Part shown: in pieces, positions 1 to 12,363 of the stretch
Position numbering within the stretch: the stretch's first letter is position 1
Layout: the number at the start of each line of letters is the position of its first letter
Assembly: GCA_014529385.2 (NCBI GenBank)
Contig: CM043967.1
Span: 933,001-997,000 of the forward strand
Reading direction: 5' to 3'
Length of the DNA stretch: 64,000 bases
Source of the DNA: Adiantum capillus-veneris
Lineage: Eukaryota > Streptophyta > Polypodiopsida > Polypodiales > Pteridaceae
Program-made: the position numbers and the translations under genes
The notes under the pieces: generated by a model
Told to the model about the DNA's origin: nothing
Databases searched by the model: none
What the model saw: the letters and a program-made list of their open reading frames with translations, nothing else

Positions 1-430
1 TGATTGGCAAGGGATAATTATCCCTTATGGTGGTTGCATTTACCTTTTTGAGGTTTACACACTCTCAGTTTTCCTTTCTTTTTGGGAACTACCACAATGG
101 GTGACACCCAATCTGTATGTTCGATTTCATAAATGAATTCATCTTCCATCAGCTTATCAATCTCCTCTTTGATTCGTTTAGCAAATGTGTCATTATATGT
201 ATAAGGACGTTGTTTTCTAGGTTTTGCATCCGATTTCAAAGGAATTGTATGTTGGCATATCGATGGATCAACTCCTTTGAGGTCTTTATAGGACCATGCG
301 AACACATCTTTAAATTTCTTGAGAAGTTGTGTTAGCCGTTCTTCTTCTTCAGGCTCTAAATCGTTTGCTATATAGACCGGCTGAGGCTTTTCACCAGGTT
401 CCGCGAGGTCTATCCTTTTTGCATTTTTAG
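1..430 (-). pseudogene. Reverse transcriptase N-terminal part, module B left copy (truncated by window edge)
   Basis: The minus strand encodes an acidic pre-RT segment followed by the RT entry region, including a DWVSPIVVVPKK motif typical of Ty3/gypsy RT and a following RVC. The frame breaks at about position 60, where the equivalent right-arm gene (52226-52827) continues. The rest of RT, including the YxDD box, lies outside the window. The link to protease across 430-660 is poorly preserved. RT would copy the element RNA into DNA in virus-like particles; this copy cannot work as it stands. Confidence 0.8.
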
Positions 431-659
431 GCCCATCGTAAGATTCTTTCCCTGACTGGTGGCATCATGATTATTTTTCTGCCCTGTATGGTAAATTTGC
501 GTTAGTGTGATGGTACATTCATGTTTCCCTTCTCTGACTCCCCTTTACCATCACTATCTTCTTCAGTAGTCCATATCTCACGTAAAGACCGTTTCAGTTC
601 TTGGTATTTCTGTTTACGTTCCAGTTTGGTCCACTCTTGGTCTTTTGTTGTTTCTTTTT

Positions 660-1382
660 TTATTTTTGAGATTTTTGTGATTTTTTTTCTGTTTTAGCTT
701 TTCGTTCTTGTTTTATTTCCTCTCGCGTTCTTTCCCTTCGATCTTTTGAGAATCTTCCTGATATTTGATCTTTTACACAATTCTTTGCTTTTACAAGCAT
801 CAAATAGTGAGTTGTACCTCTTATCCTAGGCATCAGGTTCTCTCTCACTTTGTTTCCTGCTCGTTTCCTCCTATAGCATTCCTGGCGTCTAGGGTGCTGG
901 TTAGAAAAATCATAAAACTTGATATTCTCAGTTTCCCTTCCACGCTCACTTGAGGTGTCTGAACACTCAATATCTGTATCATCATTTACTTCCAAATGTT
1001 CAGAGGAGTTATAAAACTCTTCTTGTCCTGGTGGTTCTATCATCTCATCTTCTCTTGGTATAATGCTTACCATGTAGTAGGGTAGCACATCATAGCCATC
1101 CTTATCGCAAAATTTTGTTGTTGGACTATCTGTAATGGTACAGACATCCAATGTTGCTAGTATGTGTTCCCATTCTAGAGGTTCCAAGGCATCTTCAGGG
1201 AAAGGTTCCGGAATATACTCCTTGTCCTCAATCGCTCTTTCTAAGACGCATTCCTTCCTTCTTAAGCTTCCACAATGTGAAGCTCCGCACATCCATAGCT
1301 CTTTTTGTTGCCCTAACCATGCTGGGAGTTCTGATCTTGCTACTGTAGCCGAATCAAACTCTTCCACAGGTGTTTGGTTCAC
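660..1382 (-). pseudogene. Protease-RT linker region of pol, module B left copy
   Basis: About 240 codons lie open between the protease and RT segments. The protein is charged, with an acidic middle and a very Lys/Arg/Glu-rich C-terminus ending in Lys-Ser-Gln repeats. It matches the end of the right-arm frame at 51056-52033, where it is fused downstream of the protease. I see no enzymatic motif; it is probably a spacer or a nucleic-acid-binding tail of the Gag-Pol polyprotein. In this copy it is separated from the protease by a deletion around 1390-1430. Confidence 0.65.
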
Positions 1383-1413
1383 ATATTTTTAACTATGGTC
1401 TTTCAGATGTATT

Positions 1414-2040
1414 TTAGTTTTTGTCTCGCCATGTCTGATGTATATACGTGACCATCTTCAATTGTCGCATGAATGGTCTTTCCAAGATGATCTCATAATT
1501 GTTCTTTTTGTCAAAATCGACTATTGCAAATGTATGCTCATACTTGATTGCACATGAAGTGACAATTACTTTTTCTAAGAGTCCTAGAGGCTTCTCCATG
1601 AACCCATCTGCCAATTGCAATTTCATTCTGGTAGCTCTTGAAGCTGGTTTTCCCCATTTTTTCCAGATTTCCTTGGTGGTGATAGCAACTCCCGCTCCAC
1701 TGTCAAGAATAGCTTTGGAAACTACTCCTTGGAATTCTACTGGTAGCGTGGTGTTTCCATCTTCTCCCTCGCAATACTCTCCAACCTTGTTTAATGGTAC
1801 TGGCCTAGTGTTTAGTTGAGGCCTGTCCAACTCTCTGATCCCTTCTTGTAGCCTCAAGGTGGGGTCTCTCACTCTAAATTTTTCTAGGCATTTACCTACT
1901 GTGGTCCACATGTTTGGTCGTAACCTTAGGAGTTCGGCTAATGTGATTGTACATGCCACTGGGATGGACAATAACTCAATCAATCCTTGCGAATCCATCA
2001 CTTTGTTAGAAGAAAGTCTTTGAGATGGGATTGCTCTCAC
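1414..2040 (-). pseudogene. Retropepsin (aspartic protease), module B left copy
   Basis: The frame encodes a retropepsin with the active-site triad ILDSGAG near residues 110-116. It is followed by the flap region and a C-terminal ILERPFM, where the right copy has the usual ILGRPFM; the Gly-to-Glu change affects the conserved ILGRPF motif. After RQLKMV the frame leaves the family sequence because about 60 bases seen in the right arm (near 51230-51290) are missing. The N-terminal 100 residues are a gag-protease linker. In an active element this enzyme would mature the Gag-Pol polyprotein. The stop at 1414 and the lost segment make this a pseudogene. Confidence 0.8.
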
Positions 2041-2182
2041 TTCAGACTTGGATTCATACTCTCCTAGGTAAGAGGGTAAAGTTTTCAGTGAGTCTGGTTG
2101 GCTGTGCCCCGAACTAATTGATCCCTAGTCTCCCCCTTGTGAATGTATCTCAAAGTTCATTTGTGACCTTGACTCAAATTCT

Positions 2183-4525
2183 TCAATAGGAGGTATTTCT
2201 CGTGCTATTCATGTGGTTACTCATCCTGTTAGCCTCGTTGGCCTCACGGATTTGCTTCCATAGATCATCTAGACCATTACAGTCCTTACCCATTTTTGTC
2301 AATGTTTTAGGCTGGGACCCGTCACTTGTCTCATCTGTTGTATTTGGCACTATGATAGGCTCTCCTCTGGACTCATAGGCATTAGTGAGTCTTTCCTTTG
2401 TTTCTACTTGTTCCTCTAAAGTTGGTTGGATAGGGGTTGGAGCAGGTGCTTCATACAAATTTGCAGGTTTACCCAGCGGGTCTTCCATCAATGATTGAGC
2501 CGTTTCAATCATCTTTTTACACATTTTCAACCTTTGTTTTTCTATTTTTGCATATGGATAAGTCATCCATCTTTGCTCCTGGGTTTGGTTCTTTTTGAGT
2601 CTAGCTTCATAAGCTTTTAGAAGCGCATCCAACTGCTCATTTACCTTGTCTGCCAGTATAGATCCTCCTGATCCTGCACTTTTGGGCTCTACTATTTCCT
2701 TGGGTGCTATGGTTGCCGTGGTGTGTGAACTTAAGCTAGCTAGATCCTCTAACCGCTCTAATCTCTCATTTGTATGTTTTAACTCCTCGGATAGAGCTAT
2801 TTGCTCTTGTTCGTTCCTGGCTTTCATACGCGTCTTTCTAGCTTTCCAAGTCCTTCTCTAATTTTTCGTTTTTGAACTTTGGGCATCGGTTTTTGGCTCT
2901 TCAACTATGGGTTCGTTCGTCATTCTTTGAGCTTGGGCTCGTGTCACCGCTTGAATAGGTATGATTTTTTCATTTTCCGACCCTTCACTGGAAGGTACTG
3001 TTTCTAGCATGTTCAAGGTGATTTTTGCTCCTTTGTTCGGGTTTTCAGGGAAGTCGGGAATCAAATGAGTAACTCCACACTCGGTGAAATATGCGTTGAC
3101 TCTAATGATTTCATCATGAGGACAGTATCTTAGCCAATGGTCTCCACCACACTTGTAGCCGGGTCCCTTGGGTTGTTGAGGTGCTCCTTGAGCTCCCCTT
3201 TGTTGGTATGCCTGTCTCTATTCGCCCATGCCTCCGTTGGCTATGAACAACAATGTTCCTTCATCTAAGCTATATCTCTCTTCTCCTGCTGCCTGTGCAG
3301 CTATTGGTGGTCCTGTACTTCCTATCATGCTCCATGAATCTGGTGTCAAGAGTTCTTCCGGTGGATAATAGACAGAGTTTTCCGCATATCCATTGGGATC
3401 TTCATAATATGCATGCATAGGTACCAAAGCCTTATCCTCTGATTCGGTTACGGTTGGTGTGTATCTTAAGTGGTGGTTCTTGCAAATCCCTTAGCCCTCG
3501 TGCGGCTTGATAATCATCTCGATTTCGGTCTTGCTCCATTGTTGTTGACTATCGAAGCCATGCTTGCAATGATGGCTGGTTTGCTAGTTGGTTTTGGTTG
3601 TTGAATGCCTGCGGCCGGGTGGAATGTGAGATAGTGTCATACTCTTCAGAAAAGGAATTTGTCGACTTGCTTGGGGTGTAGGTGGCTCTTGGCACTTCCT
3701 CCGGGGCATATGCTGATGCTCCTGGACCTGTTGCCTTTTCTACCTCCTCTGGAAGAATACATTGGTATTCTCGCCCGTATCTATCAACAAAAATTATACC
3801 CTTCCCCATAGCAGTTTCATAAGAGAATAAGGAAAGAACCTTGTCTTTGCTTAATTCGTTTAAGTATGGTTCTTTGCTGCGAAAGTAAGCGACTATACCC
3901 TCACTCTCATGCTTGTAGATTCCCGCGTTCTTATTATAAGTTGGAACCTTGTTGTTTTCTTATCATACATAAAAATAGCTTCGGGCCGATCAATGTTTGG
4001 TGGCGGTTCTTGAGCTTCTGAAACCATTTTCCCTTTCGCCACATTATCTCCATACCTATTGTAATCTTCAGGGTTACTGACTATTAGATAGTGGTTCCCC
4101 TTTTCGTCTCGGAATATATCTCCATCATCATAGACTTGGATTATTTCCAATCTCTGAGCCGGTCTCTCTTCGATACAAATGCACTTGCGTCCTTGATAGT
4201 TAGAATAGACTAGAGCTCTCCTCGAGTTTGTTCCCACTAATAATATCACAGTGAGCTTGGGATCATTCAAAGGATTTAGGGAGGTGATTCCTCCTAGCAT
4301 TGGTCCATCATAGGTGAAACCTCCTGGCTGTTGACTACCCATCATGAAGAAAGATTTGTCTGACGAAGTGTCAGTATCACTACCTTCCTCAATAATCGGT
4401 GCTAGTGGATCTAGCCTTGCCTGAGTTACACTCTCCTCGGTGGACACTAAGCTACGTTGGTCACTTGTCACCTTCTGGTCTCTAAAAATGTGTCTTCCTG
4501 ATCTTAAATTCATCAAACTTATCAA
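2183..4525 (-). pseudogene. Gag polyprotein, module B left copy (fragmented)
   Basis: Five open stretches (4525-3893, 3809-3549, 3427-3218, 3064-2858, 2827-2183) match, in order, the right-arm gag at 46766-50701. The N-terminal domain contains a VDRYGREYQ motif shared with gag-A. The capsid core of the right copy (48025-48378) has no good counterpart here and is largely deleted near 3430-3550. A zinc-knuckle segment survives around 3070-3160, outside the intact frames. The C-terminal stretch is a Glu/Lys/Gln-rich, probably coiled-coil region. Gag would form the particle; this copy cannot. Confidence 0.75.
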
Positions 4526-4934
4526 TACAATTTATCACAAATCCAACCACTCACCTGGCAAAGGATCAGTCTCTGCACAACTTCTTGCTTTGCTGCTGAA
4601 TATACATGTACACAAGCGTTTAATTTTGGCAATCGAATCAAAGCATTTATCTGCTAGAGGTTATCTTAGTAATGATTGGTATAATTGGAGAGTTAATCTC
4701 AATCACTACTGTACTTTATATACTGCTGATGTTCTGGATTAGGTATGCTATTCTAGAACTGTACTTCCCTCGGATGTTGGTCAATTTACGTGAAAAAGTC
4801 TGAATTCAGTCTTTGCTCCGTCAAATGGACAAACAAGGTCCAAATTCACTTCTGAAAGAAGTTTTGGAACCCTTGAGCCAAATGGAATCTAACTGTCTAA
4901 GCCCAGTCAAATTTTCTCTTCAGTAGTCCCCAAT

Positions 4935-5329
4935 AGACATCCTACACGTAGGATGTCTCCTGCTTTGTTTTGCCTAGATTTTTGCACTATGGATTCCCAT
5001 TGATGTGCTGAGTCCACAGCTATTTTTACTTTTTGATTTGGACACCCATAAGCTGGTCAATGGATCAGAAATCTGTTTCGATAGCCTGTTGCTAATCTTG
5101 ATCAGTCTAATCAACTCCAATTTGGACCAAAATTGACTAGGGGGCTTGCCTCAAGCTATAAAACACCTTGCTATGCCCACTGTCAGTATCAGGCTTCAAT
5201 TTCTTGCTTTAGACATCCTACGCGTAGGATGAAAATAGGGTAAATCCCACCTTCTGAACACACTGGCCAACTCAAAATCCCAAAATTCCCACCAACTTAG
5301 CCTGTAGACATCCTACGCGTAGGATGTCT
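4935..5329. repeat. Palindrome array P2 in the module B leader (left copy)
   Basis: Three copies of palindrome P2 (core ACATCCTACGCGTAGGATGT, extended by AG and CT to 24 bp) lie at 4935-4958, 5211-5234 (right end eroded) and 5306-5329. Spacings are 276 and 95 bp. The right arm has additional copies between the equivalents of the second and third, so this arm has lost about 0.5 kb. The rest of 4530-5848 is non-coding gag leader in which I see nothing else. Confidence 0.9.
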
Positions 5330-5848
5330 CCTGGCTTGAAATTAATTTTTTTCCTGACAGAAATGCTCTTGATGCTCTGCAGCTCTATCAAAAACACTCA
5401 CAGTAACTTTTGGACTTCACTTCGGCTTTCAAACACACTTTTGCGTCTTTTACAAACTTGTGATGAATTTACCAAGCAAGTATACATGCATGAAGTGCTC
5501 TAGATCCTGAATCCTGATGTCCTACTTACTCTACTCCTACTCATCATGTGAAATGGGGATAATGGTGTTTTGGTTGCTTTCTGGACTCCCCAGACTCTCA
5601 AGATCTCCTCTCACCGCTTCTACCACTCCAACTCCTACTCAAGAACTCAACTAATACCTAAAACTGTCTTAGTCTACCTAAATCTACCTAAGTCGAAGGA
5701 TCTAGGCTAGACACACGCTTCCCAGACTCTCTCTAAGACCTAGAGAGTCCTCCACTCTCTCATCCTTTCTAAATGTAAAACAAGACTCTTGGCAAGCCAA
5801 AAATCCCTATCCTCAAAAACTAGTCTTGGTCACCTACCTAAGGTTTTT

Positions 5849-5868
5849 GTCCCTGGCAACGGTGCCAA
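5849..5868 (-). other. Primer-binding site of module B (left copy)
   Basis: Directly inside the end of LTR2, the minus strand reads TTGGCACCGTTGCCAGGG. This is the TTGGCGCCGTTGCC type common in plant Ty3/gypsy elements, where the 3' end of a tRNA primes minus-strand DNA synthesis. I do not assign the tRNA. Confidence 0.75.
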
Positions 5869-6802
5869 TGTTGAACGGATACGCCGCGATGGACGTCAGC
5901 ACAGCGAGAACTCACCTAGCATATAATGTCAGCTAAGGACGAAGCTCGACCCGCAGGCACGTGGAAGCAAGCATAAGGGGTCAACCTACACTCGACCGAC
6001 TCCTAACTAATTCATACAGAGGTCTCTACCAATTGTCTAAGTCACAGCCTTCAAGAGTGCATAAGAGGAAACTTCCTACAACGCTGTCTAGAGCCGAACA
6101 CCCATCAAACAATCTCGAAACACCACAAAACTTTAAGGAGACCCTACTATCACCAATAGGTCGCTCTCCCTAAGGTCTATGAACCAAAACCCCAACCCAA
6201 AACACCCGGTGCAAAATCACGTAGGATGTCTGGCCGAAATTTGCAGGTCTTTGTTTCCGAAATCTAAAGTGCCTAATGTGTAGCTCTACTCAATGTGAAC
6301 TTGTGGATATGCTGCAATGCAAAATCGGACAACATATGCTCACCAAATCACCAGATGAAGCTCGTAGAAGGAGCTCGCAAAACCGGACCGTACGCGCGCA
6401 ATGTAGGTATCGGCACGTAGCTCTTGTCGGGGGCAACACGCTGCACTTCTCCGTATTCGATTCCGACCACCGGTGCACACGTAGCGTCAAGATGAAGCTC
6501 ACACTCTCTCTCGTACACAGTACGCTCACTCACAGACTTCAAAACTTCTTTTAAAAATGACAAAAGGGTTTTTTTCATTAAGGTCAAAAAGTTGTATATA
6601 TACCTTACAATTCTCAAACCCTAAAGTTCCAAATCAACCATCTACTCAATCTAACTATCAAAACTGGGATACAATCTGGAAACTTCTGTAAATCCCAATA
6701 TTTACAAGGTGAAAAATCAGGTTTCCTCAATAAATGAATAATTACAAAAAATGATAATCTTCCGAGTAGTCAGTTTCTGTGGGGTGTGTCCAACTTCTAA
6801 CA
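5869..6802 (-). repeat. LTR2, left copy (between modules A and B)
   Basis: This 934-bp segment begins TGTTAGAAG and ends AACA on the minus strand. It is preceded by a purine run (GAGCAAGGGG) and followed by a primer-binding site. It carries a TATA-like GTATATATACC near 6595-6605 and, at 6218-6231, a half-site of palindrome P2 (AGACATCCTACGTG). The right-arm copy (43707-44961) is the same segment carrying a 312-bp insertion. Only one LTR2 occurs per composite element, so its identity as an LTR rests on its ends and neighbours rather than on a paired copy. Confidence 0.75.
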
Positions 6803-6914
6803 AACCCCTTGCTCATTTAGTGGCTTAGCTACCCGAATCTGACTTTTATGCCATGTATTTTTAATGGAAACTTGGACTTACCTGTTCAAGGCAAGAAACC
6901 CAATTCTGTAAGTT

Positions 6915-8126
6915 TCAAAAATTATGTCCTTTTCCCTTGTTTTGGTCTTTGGATTCCACCATTTTTTTTAGTAGGTTGGCATATGTTGGCTCTTCTTGAC
7001 TTGCTTGTAGTATGTTCAAACTGCTTTGTGAAACAAGTCCTTCAGCTCTTGTAAGGGTTGATGTAGCTTTTCCATTATTTCCCATGAGAAGCAGTTGGTG
7101 ATGTGTGTGGGTTCTTTGTGTTTGAGTTTCCATGAGCAATTTTGGAACCCATCTTGTTTTTGGTCCTTGTATGACCGTCTTTGGCATTTTATCTTCTTCT
7201 ATAATTTGATGGACACTAGGCTTCGATATCCAAACCTGATGATTTCCGTTGTAAAAGCCTTGCCTTTGTAATTGATGACAAGTTATCCATATGTAGATTG
7301 TAGCAGCCTTGGTTGTAATTGGCTTCTGTTGGCTTTTGGTTGTCATTGCTTGCTTTGGGGTAGAAGCTTGTGCTGCTTGATTTCTCTTCGTTGTTCTAGA
7401 TTGAGCTACAATTTTTGGTAACCATATTGGAGTGTTACCTTCATACAATCCTTGTGCTTCAAGTAGCTTAACTGGAATCATCCGCTGCTGCATCTGTTTG
7501 TGTATGGTAGCTTCGTTGAAGTTTGACTTTGATACCCATACTTGTTGTGTTGCTTTCTTGGAAGGTCTTTTATTCTCTCCTTTTTTGTTGTTCTTTCTCC
7601 TGCTTGAGTTGTTTTTATTTCGTTGATAGCTTGGATCGCTCATTGTAGAACTTCTTTCTTGAGGTGAGTACATCCAGGCTGTTACTTTAGGCTTTTTGGC
7701 CCAAACATAAATGTTTTCTTTGAAGTAGCCTTGAGTAGTGATTGACTCATTTGATGCTACCCACCCTGTCACCTTTTGTTGTTGAGGCTGAACTTGTGCT
7801 TCATGTATCCAAACTAGGTCTTTGACTTTGATGTTCTCTTTGGATACTAACACTTGCTTGACATTATTTGGCTTCTTCCTAACGCTTTGATGTGATGGAA
7901 ACTTTGGTTGATAGTCTTTTTGTCTCGGTTTCCATTGCATTGGCGATGGTTTGGCTCTTGATGTAGAGGCTTCGCGGGAAGTTTGATGGAAGCTCGTTGA
8001 AGGTAAAGTCGTCTTGCGAGGTTGATATACTTTAGTGTTTACCTTTGCTTTGCCTTTTTCCATGATGGTTGGTTGCTCCTTTTTGGCATTGACTTGAGGT
8101 GCTTTTGGGATTTTTGATGGTATCAT
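6915..8126 (-). CDS. Trp-motif repeat protein of module A (403 aa, intact), left copy
   Basis: This is an uninterrupted 403-codon frame, the only long intact one in the left arm, and it has exactly the same length as the right-arm copy (42383-43594). The protein is basic and Lys/Gln/Ser-rich. It contains three clear units, around residues 121-146, 217-240 and 280-305, of the form W[IV]P-x3-L-x2-QG[FY]-x3-N-x3-W, plus a degenerate fourth near residue 335 and extra isolated Trp pairs. I see no catalytic motif, membrane segment or zinc finger. It lies directly upstream of the purine run and LTR2, where env-like or extra ORFs occur in some plant Ty3/gypsy elements. The related protein of module B follows integrase (55695-56350). 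The function is unknown; RNA or particle binding is a guess. Confidence 0.7.
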   Translation of the reverse strand: MIPSKIPKAPQVNAKKEQPTIMEKGKAKVNTKVYQPRKTTLPSTSFHQTSREASTSRAKPSPMQWKPRQKDYQPKFPSHQSVRKKPNNVKQVLVSKENIKVKDLVWIHEAQVQPQQQKVTGWVASNESITTQGYFKENIYVWAKKPKVTAWMYSPQERSSTMSDPSYQRNKNNSSRRKNNKKGENKRPSKKATQQVWVSKSNFNEATIHKQMQQRMIPVKLLEAQGLYEGNTPIWLPKIVAQSRTTKRNQAAQASTPKQAMTTKSQQKPITTKAATIYIWITCHQLQRQGFYNGNHQVWISKPSVHQIIEEDKMPKTVIQGPKTRWVPKLLMETQTQRTHTHHQLLLMGNNGKATSTLTRAEGLVSQSSLNILQASQEEPTYANLLKKMVESKDQNKGKGHNF

Positions 8127-8165
8127 TGCTGAAGCTTTTCCTTGTGGTTGAAAGAAGGTGTTTCT

Positions 8166-8875
8166 CTAGCTTTCTGTCAGGATCAGACTCTCTTTGATAT
8201 GATGGGAGTCAATTATGTGGAAAATATCCTTGTACTCCCCAGTACTCAACCTAAGTATAGCTTCTACCACTCCGAAGCTAGGAATCAGTATTTTTGAACT
8301 TGTGTATACGATGTCCTCTAGATCAATGATTGGTGGCTTTCCCATCATCATCCATGTTCAATGATTGGTGGCTTTCCCATCATGATCCACGTTCAATAAG
8401 TCATTATATTCTTTGTTGCTTCTAGATCTATCATAGTTGAACATGTGATTTTGAGTCCTGTTTCTTCGCATATGCTAAATTTGATCATTGTAGGAGATAA
8501 TTGATCTTCTTTCTTGTCCCTGTTCTTCTTTTGATCTTGCATTTTTTGAACATTTGATGTTGAATTTGGAAACGTTTTTCCTTTATCTGCTTTTATTTGC
8601 ACTTTTTCTGGAGTCAGCTTCTTTGAAATAGCTTTTGTCAATTCTTCAGGTATGTCAGTGATGACATATTCTTGTGGTTTCTCTGCTTCCTTTGTTTGCA
8701 CCTTGGAACCATGCTCCATGATGTAGCAATCTGTCTCAACTTTTCTGCTTTCACACTCACAAACTTCATTAGCTTCCTTCAACACCTTTATTGTAAATAA
8801 AGGAGTTATATCACAACCTTCCTCATCATAGAATTTAGTCAGGGTCGCCTCATTCACACACACATCAAGAGTCAC
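8166..8875 (-). pseudogene. Second, degenerate retropepsin-like domain of module A, left copy
   Basis: Two stretches (8875-8393 and 8351-8166), separated by an in-frame break, resemble a retropepsin. They show a degenerate active-site loop (STMIDLEATKN, where a functional enzyme would have D[ST]GA), a strand-rich middle, and a terminal LILTESW in place of LGxPW. The catalytic Asp may be present but the Gly is not. The same organisation lies after integrase in module B (55430-55600, ending MMLGQPW). I infer that module A lost everything between the first and second retropepsin regions, including RT, RNase H and integrase. The assignment rests on pattern similarity only. Confidence 0.45.
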
Positions 8876-9067
8876 AAGTATTTGATCCTATCCAAAGGGT
8901 TCAAATAACTCCTCTGGAAAAGGTTCTGGTACATATGCCTCATCTTCTACTAGAAGCTCTAGGATGCAATATTGCTTTTTAAGACTTCCACTCTTAGGAG
9001 CTCTGTACATCCAAATATGCACTTTGCTTTCCAAATCAGTTGTGGAGTTTATGTCTTCCCCTGGGGT

Positions 9068-9540
9068 TCACACTACATCTCTATACCTATGATCTTTGAC
9101 ACTGATTTTTGTTGTGACCTCTTTGTGTCTCAAGTAGATATAGTCATAGCCCCAATCTTGTACCATTTTGAGTTGATGCATGAATGGTCTACCCAATATG
9201 ATGTCAAAGTTGCTGCTCTTGTCAAAATTCATTATGGAAAAGGTATGCTCATAATCTATGCCACACGAGGATACAATGATTTTTTCTAATATTCCAATCG
9301 GTTTCTCCGTGTATCCATCCGCTAATTGCAGTTTCATTCAAGTTCTCCTAAGAGCAGGCTTTCCCCATTTTTTCCATATCTCTTTGGTTGCAATGGAAAT
9401 TCCTACCCCACTATCTAATATAGCAACCGTCTTTACTCCTTTGTACTCAAGTGGTAAGGTGGTGTTCCTTCTTCTCCTTCACAGTAGTCACCCACCTTAT
9501 TTACTGGTACTGGCTTTGTCTATGGTTTCTTAGGAAAGGT
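9068..9540 (-). pseudogene. Retropepsin (protease) of module A, left copy
   Basis: The minus strand around 9430-9400 encodes ILDSGVG. An in-frame stop near 9338 follows, then the flap and C-terminal half (9337-9068) containing ILGRPFMHQLKM and a WGYDYIYLRH tail. This is the same protein family as the module B protease; the two share KEIWKKWGKPALR and MKLQLADG. The gene is broken by the stop and by a frameshift at about 9460-9480. In an intact element it would cleave Gag. Confidence 0.75.
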
Positions 9541-9826
9541 GTCATCCATGTTTTCATATGCAAGTTGGTCATGTGAAGGGTTTTTCAGCCCCATGTTTTC
9601 CAGGTGTTTGCCCATTTGGCCCCATCAATGCGGTCTAGTTTTTAGTAGCCTCGAGAGATAAAGTGTGCATTGTATAGAAGAAGACATCAATTCATGATGC
9701 AATCTCTTGGTATCCATCATTTTTGGTGTGGCTTTCCACTAAGAAGGTTCTATTTTAACCTCCGATTTTGTTTCAAGTTATCCTATGAAAGATGGAAACA
9801 TCTTTAGGGAGCGTGATTTACTCTCT

Positions 9827-12363
9827 TCAGATGTGACAGACCCAACATCCCCATATAGAGATCTTATATCCCCCGGGAAAAATTTTGTGATCCATGTTTA
9901 TCTCAGGAATAGGTGTTGACTGTAAGGGAGCACTACCATCCTTTTGGTTTCTAATTGATTCCCACAAGGATTGTGGCCACGGTTCTTCTACCTCCGGAAT
10001 AGGCATCACTACTGGTGAACCCACCCCATCTGTGGTATTGGCTACTTCCCTTGTATCTAAAGGTGCCTCAACTCCGGGCTCTTCCTCTTTGTTTACAATA
10101 CCATGGCTTTCCATTTCCTGGAATTTTTTGCGGATTAGCAACTCCATTTTTGGAGCATCTGGAACTGGTTCCATAAGAGCTTGGGCCTTCTGGATGATCT
10201 CCTTGCACATTTGCAACCTCTCTTTTTCATACCCTAGATGAGGATACGTCAACCATCTATCCTCTTAGGTTTGGTTGTTCTTTAATCTAGTATCATAGGC
10301 TTTCAACATTCCGTCTAAAGGTTCAAACACTTTGTCGGTGAGCCTCCCAAGTTAGTCTTTGACTCTTTAGGTCCCTTTGCATTTTTGTTCCTTTCTTGCT
10401 CTTGTCTAAGCTGCTCTCTTGTTTGATTCAGTTCAGTTTCCAAAGATGTTTTATCCTTCAGCCTCTCAATTTCATTTTGTGTCGTTTGCCTTTCCATGGT
10501 CTTCTTCCGAAGGTTTTCACCGATTTGCTCTCAAATTCTGTTTGAACAGGCAATGTGGCTTTTTCAGCTGGTTTGTTTTTGGCAGCTTCTTGAGCTTGAG
10601 CTCGAGTCATCATGATTAAAGGAATGGTGGGTTCTACCTCGGATCCGCTTGAAGAAGGCATCATGCCTACAACATTCATTGTTGCTTTCCCTTTGTAGTT
10701 TGGATTTTTAGCACTGTGTTGGCGTAGATGGTCTATACCACAACATTCACATAATACAAATAATTCTATTTGTGGACCCTTGTTTGGACAACTTTGTGCC
10801 CAATGATCACCTCCACACTCATAGCATGGACCTTCTTGTTTTACAGCTGGGGATCCAGCTAATGGTTGTTCTTACCTTGTGAGGATGTTCTTTGACCCAT
10901 ACTATGAATGATTGGCTATGAACATGAGTGTATTATCATCCATGGAGTACTCGTTTCTCATGGGTTGTGGCATATGCATTGGTTGAGCGTAGTTGACTAT
11001 CACTCTCCCATCATTCAAAAGTGGTGGTTGTTGCCCTAGCACATGTTGTGGCTTTGGCTAAGTGTTACACCATGGAGTGGGGTGATCCCCTCTGCAAGTA
11101 TCGCATATCCTCAATTGAGGATGTCGTACAATCGGGTTCTGTATGTAGCCTTGGTTTATTCTTCTAATCACTCCCTCAACCACTTGATCAATGATTGGTT
11201 TCCAAGGAGTTTCAACATCTCTATTTTTTGTTGATTTTCTCTTCGGAGATGAGGCACTACTAGTCGCGTTTTCTGTATCTTCACTCACCTCTATGTGGCC
11301 TTGCAATTGTCAACTAGATATAGAGCTTCTCTAGTGCCTTGCTCAAACATTGTGCATCCTTTAGATGTAGGTCCTTTTTGAGAGTTTCATTCCTCAAGCC
11401 TTCAATGAAGAGAACTGATAGCCTCTCATCTTGCAGTAGCTCTCTCATAGGACATATCTCAATGTATTGTTTGAAGCGAACCACAGCTTCCTTCACTCTT
11501 TCATCCCTTTTTTGTTTGAAAGCGTAGATTTGGGACACTGTGTTGTGTTTGATTCCCCTTTTCAAGAATTCCTCTACAAACTCTTGTAAGAGTTGTGCTA
11601 TGTTGGGAAAATCATCTCTATTTAGTGGCTGGAATCAACTCAAAGCTGTTCCTTCCAATGTCAATCCAAATTTCTCATACTGAGTATGGAAATCTACAAT
11701 TTGTTCAGCTCTCAAAACTTGTTTGAAGAGAGAGACATGAGCATATGGATCCCTTGACCCACTGTACTTTGTCTTGACACATTGTGCCACTTGAATTGTT
11801 CTTAATCGTTGGGGTTTAGTCACTAATCTAACCAATTTGTTGTCTCTTGGAAAGACATCTCTCGTTTGCTCCTCTCGTCTTGGAGAAAATCCTGGCGGAA
11901 TCCTCTGTGATATGCGCTCTGGCATCGTTTTTGATTGAAAGTAAGTAGAGATTAGAGTACCCTTGTATGTATATCTCTCGAGGTCAATGGGATCAACAAG
12001 TTTGTACTCACGTTCATACTTATCTACCATCAAAACTTACACTCCGTGGGCATCTGTATATGTGAATGCATAGAGGTTCTTATGGGTGGTCAATTCTCTA
12101 GCATAGGACTTTACACACTTGTAGAAGATATATGGATCCTCGTTTGTGAATCTATACAAGCCCTCATAAGTGTAATCTATAAGCACTCTCATGGATTCAT
12201 AGGCTTTGATGAATCTCATGTTCGGTTTGTTGATCATAGGATGCTCCTCTACGTATTCTCTCAATCCCTCTGTTGAAGGCATTGCAGTGTTTCTTGCGTT
12301 TTTCATGTCTCCGAGTGGAGTAGAGAACCTTGGTGGTGGATGTTTGTCATGGTTAAGTCTCAC
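9827..12363 (-). pseudogene. Gag polyprotein of module A, left copy (fragmented)
   Basis: Open stretches at 12363-12037, 12033-11635, 11565-11314, 11306-11058, 10679-10458, 10497-10315 and 10252-9827 follow the order of the right-arm gag-A. The N-terminal domain carries VDKYEREY, the same motif as gag-B. A capsid region follows (SGSRDPYAHVSLFKQ to FGLTLEGTA, then QEFVEEFLKRGI), and then zinc knuckles: CDTCRGDHPTPWC near 11090-11060 and CYECGGDHWAQSC near 10830-10790. A Glu/Gln/Arg coiled-coil stretch follows. All knuckles have the spacing CX2CX3HX4C. An in-frame stop ends the capsid core at 11635. Confidence 0.8.
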